From the NCBI RefSeq assembly GCF_904849725.1, contig NC_058523.1:110424189-110488188 (forward strand): DNA of 64,000 bases. Direction: 5' to 3'. Position 1 is the first letter of the stretch; every line of letters begins with the position of its first letter. The DNA comes from Hordeum vulgare subsp. vulgare (taxonomy: Eukaryota > Streptophyta > Magnoliopsida > Poales > Poaceae). The notes below the pieces were generated by a model that made no database searches, had not been told where the DNA came from, and was given only the letters and a program-made list of their open reading frames with translations. A program made the translations under genes and the position numbers. Below are positions 22,731 through 32,585 of this stretch, piece after piece.

Positions 22731-23287
22731 TGATGGGGTCATAGTCCTAGGGTAGGGTCATAGGCCTGTCATGTAGGTCCTACCCAAGGACTACCCCTCA
22801 CAAAGGACAAGGCCCTTAGTCAGTCCCGACTGAATTAAGGAGCCCCCATCATCCAGTCGGTAACAGGTCTTCGACCATCCAGTCGGAGACTAGCATTCGG
22901 AGGATATCAAGCTAACCGACTGGATACACTCGGTACATCGTAACCTCTCTGGAGGGAAACGGTTGTACGTTTCCGGGTGCATTTATTAGCATTTAGAGCA
23001 TACGTTACCTGTAACGTACGCATTCAATCCCCACTACTCCACCCCTGTACCAGAACTGTTGTGGAGGGGAGCGCACTCTATATAAGCCACCCTCCCCCAC
23101 TGGTAGAGGGGTTAGCAACTCATTGTATTCTATATTTCCACTCGACAACAAGCTCCCTGAGCACTGAGACGTAGGGATATTACCTCCACCGCAGAGGGGC
23201 CTGAACTCATACAACCTCGCCGTAGCTAAGGCTCTGCCCATCCTTTTCGTACCCTACACATCTACTGTCAGGCTTATACCCACGACA
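22731..23287 (+). repeat. 3' LTR of the Tat element
   Basis: A 557-bp LTR equal in length to the 5' copy, with about 13 substitutions by my count, 10 or so of them transitions. It ends CCCACGACA at the GGTAT target duplication. Confidence 0.95.
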
Positions 23288-23292
23288 GGTAT

Positions 23293-25185
23293 ACCTTCTA
23301 TCTCAAATCCGAGGGCAAAGTGTTTGTTGCTAAAAACAGAGCTTTTCTTGAGAAGGAGTTTCTCTCGAAAGAATTGAGTGGGAGGAAGATAGAACGTGAT
23401 GAGGTTGTCGAACCTCTAATTCCTCTTGATGGTGTCACAGGGCAAGGGGAAACCCCTGTTGCTGCGGCGCCGGTTGAGGAACAAGTTGATGATGATGATC
23501 ATGAAACTTCCGATCAAGTTACTGTCGGACCTCGCAGGTCGGCAAGATCACGTACTGCTCCTGAGTGGTACGGTAATCCTATCTTAACGATTGTGTTGTT
23601 GGACAACAATGAACCTGCTTATTATGAAGAAGCAATGGTGGTCCCGGATTCCAACAAATGGCTGGAGGCCATGAAGTCTGAGATAGGATCCATGTACGAG
23701 AACAAAGTGTGGACTTTAGAAGTACTACCTGAAGGCCGCAAGGCTATTCAGAACAAATGGATCTATAAGAAGAAGACAGACGCAGACGGTAAAGTGACCG
23801 TTTATAAAGCTCGACTTGTGGCAAAGGTTTTTTCACAAGTTCAAGGAATTGACTATGATGAGACTTTCTCACCGGTAACGATGCTTAAGTCTGTCCGAAT
23901 CATGTTAGCAATAGCTGCCTTTTACGATTATGAAATCTGGTAGATGGATGTCAAAACGGTGTTCCTTAACGGTTTTCTTAAAGAAGAGTTGTATATGATG
24001 CAACCCGAAGGTTTTGTCGATCCTAAGAATGCTAACAAAGTGTGCAAGCTCCAGCGATCCATTTAAGGACCGGTGCAAGCATCTCGGAGTTGGAATAAAT
24101 GTTTTGACCAGGTGATCAAGGCATTTGGGTTTATACAAGTGGTTGAAGAATCTTGTATTTACAAGAAAGTGAGTGGGAGCTCTGTGGAGTTTTTAATATT
24201 ATATGTGGATGACATATTGCTGATTGGAAACAACGTGGAGCTTTTGGAGAGCATACAAGTTTACTTGAATAAAAGTTTCTCTACAAAGGACCTAGGAGAA
24301 GCTGCTTACATTCTAGGCATTAAGATCTATAGGGATAGATCAAAACGCCTGATAGGACTTTCACAAAGCACATACCTTGATAAAGTTTTGAAGAAGTTCA
24401 AAATGGATCAGTCCAAGAAAGGGTTCTTGCCAGTGTTACAAGGTATAAAATTGAGTAAGACTCAGTGCCCAGCAACTGCGGAAGATAGAAAGACAAGGAG
24501 TTCCGTCCCCTACGCTTTGGCCGTAGGTTCTATCATGTATGCAATGCTGTGCACTAGACCAGACGTCAGCTTGGCCATAAGTATGGCAGGCAGGTTTCAG
24601 AGTAATCCAGGAGTGGATCACTGGACAACGGTCAAGAATATTCTGAAGTACCTGAAAAGGACTAAGGAAATGTTTCTCGTGTATGGAGGTGACAAAGAGC
24701 TCGCCGTAAAAGGTTATGTCGACGCAAGTTTTGACACCGATCCGGATGACTCTAAGTCTCAAACCGGATACATATTTATTCTTAATGGGGGTGCGGTAAG
24801 CTGGTGCAGTTCCAAGCAAAGCGTCGTAGCAGATTCTACATGTGAAGCAGAGTACATGGCTGCCTCGGAGGCCGCAAAGGAAGGTGTCTCGATGAAGCAG
24901 TTCATGACAGATCTTGGAGTTGTGCCAAGTGCACTAGATCCATTGACTCTGTTATGTGACAACACTGGTGCCATTGCCTTAGCAAAGGAACCAAGGTTTC
25001 ACAAGAAGACCAGACACATCAAACGACGCTTCAACCTCATCCGCGACTACGTCGAAGGAGAGGATGTGAATATTTGCAAAGTGCACACGGATCTGAATGT
25101 AGCAGACCCGCTGACTAAACCTCTTCCATGGGCAAAACATGATCAACACCAGAACTGTATGGGTGTTCGATTTATTACAATGTAA
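23293..25185 (+). pseudogene. pol: Copia integrase tail, reverse transcriptase and RNase H, broken
   Basis: The frame picks up directly after the Tat insertion (YLKSEGKVFVAKNRAFLEKE-type sequence, 23320). The RT domain starts with NKWLEAMKSEI and YKARLVAKVFSQVQGIDYD. A TAG at 23941 stands where this family normally has Gln before MDVKT, and TAA at 24064 replaces the Tyr of the SIYGLKQASR motif. From 24073 the frame is open for 370 codons. It includes the YVDD catalytic box (24202-24213), RNase H motifs (GYVDASFDTD, CEAEYMAASEAA, DNTGAIALAKEP) and the end of pol at 25185. Only two stops break RT, so decay is modest here. Confidence 0.92.
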
Positions 25186-25221
25186 ATCGCATGGCGATGT
25201 GAGGACTAGATTATTGACTCT

Positions 25222-25237
25222 AGTGCAAGTGGGAGAC
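25222..25237 (+). other. Polypurine tract of the first Copia element
   Basis: AGTGCAAGTGGGAGAC directly precedes the 3' LTR and is the expected plus-strand primer position. The same tract is present, inverted, in the second Copia element at 32570-32585. Confidence 0.8.
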
Positions 25238-27070
25238 TGTTGGAAATATGCCCTAGAGGCAATGATAAACAGTTATTATTATATTTCCTGTTTAAATATA
25301 ATTGTTTATTATCCATGCTATAATTGTATTGAATGAAAACATAGATACATGTGTGGATACATAGACACAACAATGTCACTAGGAAGCCTCTAGTTGGCTA
25401 GCCAATTGATCAAGGATAGTCAAGGTTTTCTGGATATGTGCAAAGTGTTGTTGCTTGATAACTGGATCACATCATTAGGAGAATCATGTGATGGACTAGA
25501 CCCAAACTATGAACGTAGCATATTGATCGTGTCGTTTTATTGCTATAGTTTTCTACGTGTAAAGTATTTGTTTCTATGACCATGAGATCATATAACTCAC
25601 TCGCACCGGAGGAATGCCTTGTGTGTATCAAACGTCACAACGTAACTGGGTGACTATAAAGGTGCTCTACAGGTATCTCCGAAGGTGTCCGTTGAGTTAG
25701 TATGGATCAAGACTGGGATTTGTCACTCCGTGTGACGGAGAGGTATCTCGGGGCCCACTCGGTAATACAACATCACACACAAGCCTTGCAAGCAATGTGA
25801 CTAAGTGTAAGTCACGGGATCTTGTATTACGGAATGAGTAAAGAGACTTGCCGGTAACGAGATTGAAATAGGTATGCGGATACCGACGATCGAATCTCGG
25901 GCAAGTAACATAGTGAAGGACAAAGGGAATGACATACGGGATTATATGAATCCTTGATACTGAGTTCAACCGATAAGTTATTCGGATAATATATAGGATC
26001 CAATATGGGCATCCAGGTCCCGCTATTGGATATTGGCCGAGGAGTACCTCGGGGCATGTCTACATAGTTCTCGAACCCGCAGGGTGTGCACACTTAAGTT
26101 TCGGCGATGTTTTAGTATAGTTGAGTTATATGTGTGGTTACCGAATGTTGTTCGAAGTCCCGGATGAGATCAGGGATGTCTCGAGGGTTTCCGGAATGGT
26201 CCGGAGATGAAGATTGATATATAGGATGACCTCATTTGGTTACCGGAAAGTTTTTGGGCATTACCGGGAATGTATCGGGAGTGACGAATGGGTTCCAGAT
26301 GTTCACCAGGAGGGGCCAACCCACCCGGGGAAGCCCATAGGCCCTAGGGGTGGCGCACCAGCCCTTGGTGGGCTGGTGGGACAGACCAAAAGGGCCCTAT
26401 GCGCCAATGATAGAAAATCAAAGAGAAAGAAAAAAAAGGAGAGGTGGGAAGGAAGGGAAGGACTCCACTTTCCAATCCTAGTTGGACTAGGATTGGAGGT
26501 GGACTCCTCCACCTCCTTGGCCGGCGCACCCTTGAGGACTTGGTCCTCAAGGCAAGCCTCCCCCTCCCCTCCTCCTATATATAATGGAGTTTTAGGGCTG
26601 ATTTGAGACAACTTTTGCCACGACAGCCCGACCACAAACACCACGGTTTTTCCTCTAGATCGTATTTCTGCGGCGCTCGGGCGGAGCCCTGCAGGAGTAG
26701 ATCCTTCACCACCACCGGAGCATCGTCACGCTGCCGGAGAACTCATCTACTTCTCCGTCTTGCTTGCTAGATCAATAAGGCCGAGATCATCGTCGAGCTG
26801 TACGTGTGCTGAACGCGGAGGTGCCGTCCGTTCGGCACTAGATCGGAGCGGGTCGTGGGACGGATCACTGGATAGTTCGTGGGACGGTTCGCAGGGTGGA
26901 TCGAGGGACGTGAGGACGTTCCACTACATCAACCGCGTTTCTTAACGCTTCCTGCTGTGCGATCTACAAGGGTACGTAGATCCAAATCTCCTCTCGTAGA
27001 TGGACATCACCATGATAGGTCTTCGTGTGCGTAGGAATTTTTTTTGTTTCCCATGCAACGTTCCCCAATT
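25238..27070 (+). repeat. 3' LTR of the first Copia element
   Basis: 1,833 bp, colinear with 305-2138 with scattered substitutions. It keeps the TATA box and the 3' region ATGCAACGTTCCCCAA, then ends TT instead of CA directly before the GTTAC duplication. This suggests mutation of the terminal bases after integration. Sequence 27076-27182 is the continuation of the original target and shows nothing recognisable. Confidence 0.93.
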
Positions 27071-27182
27071 GTTACACCCACTTCTCCTATAACTATTCGT
27101 ACTCAACTTATAAAAATACAAGGAGCATCACTAGTATTCGTGCACAACAACTCAACTATCAAGTACTTTTGTCTCTAGGAAT

Positions 27183-27620
27183 CTCTACTACTTAAAAAGA
27201 ACACAATTTTTCGTCTTACGTCATTTTTTCTCCCCACCACCTCTTCGTTTGTCCTCCCATCCTCCATCATTTTTCCGCTTTTCATCCACTTCTGGTTTTC
27301 ATCAAAAACAATCTTTGATAAACCAATAAACCTGATCTATCTATGGTATAGCAATAAATTGGCGGTCCATAAATAAATTGTTTCTTATGGTAAACCTGGT
27401 ATCAGCCATACATCTTTCGTAACCCAATAAATATCAATAAGTTCATGACCCGTAAGCATATAAATAGAAATTAATATTTTATCAACTGTAACCCAATATA
27501 ACATATCAATCACGAGCATATACCTACTTTATCAGTTTAAGCAATTGCAGAAAACCTATGTTCTTTTTACCATGTTAAAAAATATTTGTCTCTCGTTGCA
27601 ACGCGGGGGCACATACATAG
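27183..27620 (+). mobile_element. Small non-autonomous Helitron candidate
   Basis: Begins TCTCTACTACTTAAAAAG after a host A and ends GCACATACATAG before a host T. The segment CGTTGCAACGCGGGGG lies just before the end. These are the 5' TC, 3' terminal tetranucleotide, A/T target and GC-rich subterminal segment expected of grass Helitrons. The last four bases read ATAG rather than CTAG. It is 438 bp long, AT-rich and noncoding. Confidence 0.6.
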
Positions 27621-27632
27621 TTATTTCCAATA

Positions 27633-28079
27633 CTAGATAACGCCCCGCGCGTTGCTGCCGGAACTTATCAAAAATAAAATTTGAATGTATGAGAGTACGA
27701 CACCACATTTAACCTAGAGGTAAATGGAGGATGGATGCATGTTATATTGTTTTGTGACATTCAAGTTCAATTATTTATTGTTGAAAAATAAAAATAAATG
27801 ATGTGGAGAGCTTTCATGTTCTTTGATGACGTGGAGAGCTTGCATGTGGTGGAAAGTGAAAACTGGAATGTTGAATGGCTGTATGGGAGCGTCATGATAG
27901 GAAGGACGCACATGTGGTGAAAAGTAGAAAGTTGATTGATTGCATTCGCTTGATGATGTGAATGGTTTGCATGTGCATTTAAATGAGACGTGTCTTGTGT
28001 GGAACATATACGATGGGGTGGATATGCTGCATGTTAAGATAAATAAGACAGTGAGGATGAACTTTTTAGGTATATAAGA
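27633..28079 (-). mobile_element. Second small Helitron candidate, opposite orientation
   Basis: On the minus strand it starts TCTTATATACCTAAAAAG and ends GCGCGGGGCGTTATCTAG followed by T. CTAG is the canonical Helitron 3' end, preceded by a GC-rich potential hairpin. It is 447 bp long and lies 12 bp from the previous Helitron, tail to tail. No coding sequence is seen. Confidence 0.55.
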
Positions 28080-28318
28080 TTCATGGGAATATGATGTTTC
28101 CTGATCACATGTGTACGTACTGCTCTGTAGTGAAGGTCCTAGAATGGAAAAGAGAGACGAGCATTGGGGCATGTTCAAGCATAAATATTGATGTAAAGCT
28201 CCCATGAAATGAATATGTAGATTTCAACAAAGATTTTAGGACTCTGAAGCCACCAAATTGATGCATGAAGACATGAATGAAATATACGAGATGAAACTTC
28301 ATAATTTTGTCCATGGTT

Positions 28319-29107
28319 ATCTATAGGTGTGACGCCGGCTTATCATTAGGCCAAACCCTTCTTGTATTTTTGAAGTGAAACTATAATAATTTTTGGAGTC
28401 CGTATTGTGGGAGTAATCTAGCTAAGAGATGATTTCAGCCAACCATCCCTTTGCGGGTTGAAATCCCCTCTTCTCCTCATTAACTATCCAATTAGTGTAT
28501 CATTTAGACTTGATTTTTTAGGTTAAAGTCCGTCATAGTTTAACTTGTGGATTCCTTTTTTTGTGTCGAGTGACCAGATCAAGGCTGCTTACACAACCAT
28601 CATCTCTCTTCTATATTTGCAGTATCGAGATTGCATATCACAACCCATACTTGTTCTGAATTGTTAACATAGATTAGACCTTTGTGGTCTACGAATAGCA
28701 TTTCCAAAAACATTATCACACGTGGTAGTCGGATCTTCTAATTCATTTCCACGCAAATCGGTGAAGTATTTTTCATTGAAAGTCCGGAACACCCATAGTG
28801 CTACCACCAACACTACCACTAGTAGGAGACACAAGATATGAGAAAATGAGAGGTGGCACATAGAGAGAGAGAGGGAGAGACCCACTATGGGCGTAAGGGC
28901 ATTGCAAATAACTTGTGCAACCCGCATCAATTCATTCGAGTTATACTATTTTAATGGAAGAATAATTGACATTCCTCTTTTCCAAGACAAAGGGGCTATG
29001 AGGCACCTAATGTTTGTGCCTTTTGGTAGGAGAGAACCAACTAAGAGAAGAAGATAATTGATGAATTAAATAGACAAGGTTATGCGGCCGGCGTCACACC
29101 TATAGAT
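28319..29107. repeat. 789-bp segment flanked by a 21-bp perfect inverted repeat
   Basis: The left arm ATCTATAGGTGTGACGCCGGC (21 bases, 28319-28339) is matched by its exact reverse complement at 29087-29107. The interior is AT-rich with a (GA)n run near 28866. It has one minus-strand frame (28664-28930) that begins with a hydrophobic stretch and resembles nothing I know. The arms suggest a non-autonomous DNA transposon, but no target duplication fits any choice of end. Sequence from 28080 to 29265 outside this has no recognisable feature. Confidence 0.5.
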
Positions 29108-29265
29108 GAAAGCGTGGCACATACATGATCATTTATGCGAAGAAGATTCTTTCTGCTCTTAGCACACCGGGTTTAGGAATTTCCCTTTAGAATAGTACTA
29201 AAATAGTGTATGGCCTATTTTTTTCAAACCAAATTCATATAATTTTTTAGGATTCTATTCCGCAA

Positions 29266-29555
29266 GGCCTCCTTTGGTTTACATGAATTTTGTAAGAATT
29301 CTAAAGGATAGAAATGTTGTAGGAAATTTCCTCTCGAGCCCTTTGGTTGTAGTAGTATAATCCTAATCATATACATGATAGGAACCAATACTTTGTACCT
29401 CGTAGAAAAGAACATTAGCCTAGACCCAATGAAAAAAAACATATACTATGAACGAAAGACATATCTTTTCCTATAGGATTTGAGATACATGTCATCTCAC
29501 ATCTTATTATTCTTATATTCCCATGATATCCCTATCATATGAGCCAAAGACGGCC
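29266..29555. mobile_element. Tourist-like MITE candidate
   Basis: Ends GGCCTCCTTTGGTTTA and, on the other strand, GGCCGTCTTTGGCTCATA form imperfect terminal inverted repeats starting GGCC. The flanks are CAA (29263-29265) and TAA (29556-29558), a one-mismatch version of the TAA/TTA target of PIF/Harbinger-derived Tourist MITEs. The 290-bp body is AT-rich and noncoding. Confidence 0.55.
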
Positions 29556-30704
29556 TAAGAGTTTTTCTTGTGTAGCATATTTGGTTTGTTGGAATGAAAA
29601 TCACCGGAAAGTTTATTTGGTCTACTTTTTGCAATTGAAAGGACGTGGATGTCGCTTAGAGGGGGGGGGGAGGGAAAGTGAATAGGTGTTTATTTTTTGT
29701 TACAATTTAGGCTCGAATAAATGTGGAATAGAACTAGCGTTTAAGTTATGAGGCACACAAGTAAACAACTATGTGCACCAACAACTTACGCTAAACAATA
29801 TAAACAACAATGCTATAGCAAGATATATAACTTGAAACATGATGGTTATCACAAAGTAGGTGCATAAGTAAAGGGCTTGGGTAAGATATAAATGAGACAC
29901 ATGGAGACGATGATGTATCCCGAGGTTCACACTCTTGCGGAGTTAGAGTGGTGTGGAGGTACAATGCTCCCCAAGCGCCACAATGGTTCATCGTATTCTC
30001 CTCATGCCCTCACACAATGCAAGGTGTCATGACTCCACTAAGGTACCCTTGACGGTGGTCAACGAACCCATATAATTGGAGACTCTTGAGGGCAATTTCC
30101 GAACCCGTACAAATTGCCCGGGGCAATCTCCGCAACTTAAGTGGAGGCTCTTGAAGCTTGCCCAAAACTTAATAACACAACGATTGAGCTCCGTGACAAC
30201 ACCAACGTCTAGGGCGCCCAAGCACCCAAGAGGGACAAGCTCTAGGGTACCAAGCACCTAAGAGTAAAAGACTTCTCAGCTTTCACTTCCACGAATCCTT
30301 ATGGAGAAATCAAACCTATGCATAAAAGAACACTCAAGTCCTTCTCTCCCAAATCCCACCACAACAACTAATGCTATGGAGGGATATGAGAGGAAGAAGA
30401 AAATAGGAGAACATAAAAGAACTCCAATTTCTAGATCCAAAGGTTTCCCTTCACTTATAGGAGAAAATTATTAGTGGAAATATAGATCTATATCTCCTCT
30501 CTCCTTTCCCTAAAAAATAATTAAGAATCATGGGAGGAATAGAGAGAAATCAAGCTTTTGGAGGTTAAGAGTGGAGGAGAAAACCGTGCTCCACAATCTA
30601 GGGGTGGAGGTGGAAGAGGGGGGGGGGTGCTGTTATTCCCCCATGGGAAAATGATTGTTGCAAAGTGGCCACCTTCGGGAACACGGACAAGCCAAGGAAC
30701 AAAC

Positions 30705-32569
30705 TGTTGGGGAATGTTGCATGGGAAACAAAAAAAATTCCTACGCACACGCAAGACCTATCCATGGTGATGATCATCTACGAGAGGGGATATCGGATCC
30801 ACATACCCTTGTAGATCTCTAAGCGGGAAGCGTTAAGAAAAGCGGTTGATGTAGTCGAACGTCTTCGCGATCCAAATCGCAAGCCGTCCCACAGAACTCC
30901 GTCCCGACCTAGTGCCGAACGGACGCCACCTCCGCGTTCAGCACACGTACAACTCGATGACGATCTTTGCCTTCTTGATCCAACAAGAGGGGCGGAGAGG
31001 TACATGAGTTCTCCGGCAGCACGACGGTGTGGTGGTGGTGGTGGTGAAATAATCCAGCAGGGCTTCGCCAAGCTATGCCGGACTAATCTAGACGAGGAAG
31101 ACGATCTATGGAGGAGAGGGCAACACGTGGCTTTTTCTCATGTAGTTTGCCCTCAAAACCTCCACTATATATAGGAGGAATAGGAGGGAGGGCTGCCTTG
31201 CCTCCTACTCCAAGGAGGAGGGCTTGGCCGAGCCAAGGGAGGAGAGTCCTCCTCCAATTCGGTTTGGTGGAGGACTCCCTTCCTACTTGGCCACCTCCTT
31301 CCTTTTTTTCTCTTTTCCTTTTCCTTTTGCACCTTGGACGAAAATAGGTTATTGGGCTGGCCGCACGAGACCACTAGGGGCTAGTGCGCCACCTCTAGGC
31401 CTATTAGGTCCTCTCCCGGGTGGGTGGCCCCTCCCGATAAAACCCCGGAACCCATTCGTCACTCTCGGTACTTTACCAGTAATGCCCGAAATCTTTACGG
31501 AAGCCAAATGCAACTTTACTATATATCAACCTTTACCTACAAACCATTTCGGAGCTCCTCGTGATGTCCGGGATCTCATATGGGAAACAGAACAACTTTC
31601 GGTCACCAACACACATAACTCAATAATACCGAAACATCATCGAACCTTAAGTGTGCAGATCGTACGGGTTTGAGAACTATGCAGACATGACCTGAGACAA
31701 TATCTCCTCAATAACCAATAGCGGGACCTGGATGTCCATATTGGCTCCTACATATTATACGAAGATCTTTATAGGTTAAACCTCTATATCAAGGATTCAG
31801 TTAATCCCGTATAACATTCCCTTTGTCCTTCGGTATGTTACTTGCCCGAGATTCGATCGTCGATATCTCTATACCTATTTGAATCTCGTTACCCGCAAGC
31901 CTCTTTACTTTTTTCATAATACAAAATCCCGTGGCTAACTCTTTAGTCACATTGCTTTCAAGTCTTGTTTGTGATGTTGTATTACCGAGTGGGCCCCGAG
32001 ATACCTCTTCGTCATACGGAGTGACAAATCCGAGTCTTGATCCATGCTAACTCAAGGACACCTTCAGAGATACCTGTAGAGCACCTTTATAGTCACCCAG
32101 TTACGTTGCGACGTTTGATACACACAAGGCATTCCTCCGGTGTCAGTGAGGTACATGATCTCATGGTCATAGGAATGTATACTTGACATGCAGAAAACAG
32201 TAGCAATAAAATAACACGATCACATGCTACGTTCATAGTTTGGGTCTTGTCCATCACATCATTCTCCTAATGATGTGATCCTGTTATCAAGTGACAACAC
32301 TTGTCTATGATGTGATCACATCATTCCCTAATGATGTGATCCTGTTATCAAGTGACAACACTTGTCTATGGCTGGGAAACCTTAACCATCTTTGATCATC
32401 GAGCTAGTCAACTAGAGGCTTACTAGGGTCAGTGTTTTGTCTATGTATCCACACATGTATCTGTGTTTCCATTCAGTAAAATTCTAGCATGGATAATAAA
32501 CGATTATCTTGAGACGGGAAATTATAATAATAACTATTTTATTATTGCCTCTAGGGAATATTTCCAACA
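30705..32569 (-). repeat. 3' LTR of the second Copia element
   Basis: 1,865 bp, bounded by the polypurine tract on its inner side (GTCTCCCACTTGCACT at 32570-32585 on the plus strand). It is longer than its 5' partner's core because of a 62-bp tandem duplication at about 32255-32378. Frames such as 31108-31673 are LTR sequence, not genes. Confidence 0.92.
32253..32378. repeat. 62-bp tandem duplication containing an LTR hairpin
   Basis: The first unit starts CACATCATTCTCC at 32255 and the second CACATCATTCCC at 32317. The unit includes a perfect 11-base stem (ATCACATCATT at 32253-32263 pairing with AATGATGTGAT at 32269-32279) around a 5-base loop. The 5' LTR of the same element has only one copy (51507-51533), so the duplication arose in this LTR after insertion or during reverse transcription. 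Confidence 0.85.
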
Positions 32570-32585
32570 GTCTCCCACTTGCACT

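Larger units (their letters stand above)
10397..23287 (+). mobile_element. Tat-lineage Gypsy LTR retrotransposon, complete
   Basis: The element is bounded by 557-bp LTRs (TGATGGGGTC...CCCACGACA) and the duplication GGTAT (10392-10396 and 23288-23292), inserted into the Copia integrase. It holds, in order: primer site, gag, a pol with protease, reverse transcriptase, two RNase H domains and integrase, a 70-bp tandem array, and a multi-exon gene on the opposite strand. Dual RNase H and extra antisense genes are known traits of the plant Tat lineage. By eye the two LTRs differ at about 13 of 557 sites, mostly transitions, so this insertion is younger than its host Copia. Pol has one stop and one or more frameshifts, while gag is open. 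Confidence 0.95.
305..27070 (+). mobile_element. Copia LTR retrotransposon, Angela/BARE1/WIS group, with two nested insertions
   Basis: The left end begins TGTTGGAAATATGCCCTAG, and the 3' LTR ends at 27070. The 5-bp target duplication GTTAC sits at 300-304 and 27071-27075. The order is 5' LTR, initiator-Met-type primer site, leader, gag, protease, integrase, reverse transcriptase, RNase H, polypurine tract, 3' LTR, which is the Copia order with integrase before reverse transcriptase. Removing the insertions 3485-8399 and 10397-23287 with one target copy each leaves 8,950 bp, the usual size for this group. Coding capacity is lost through frameshifts and stops in every domain. The final dinucleotide of the 3' LTR reads TT rather than CA. 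Confidence 0.94.

Noticed and set aside
28664..28930. 88-codon minus-strand frame with a hydrophobic N-terminus
   Set aside because: No homology recognised, no supporting gene structure, and it contains a (GA)n simple repeat. Kept only as a note within the inverted-repeat segment.
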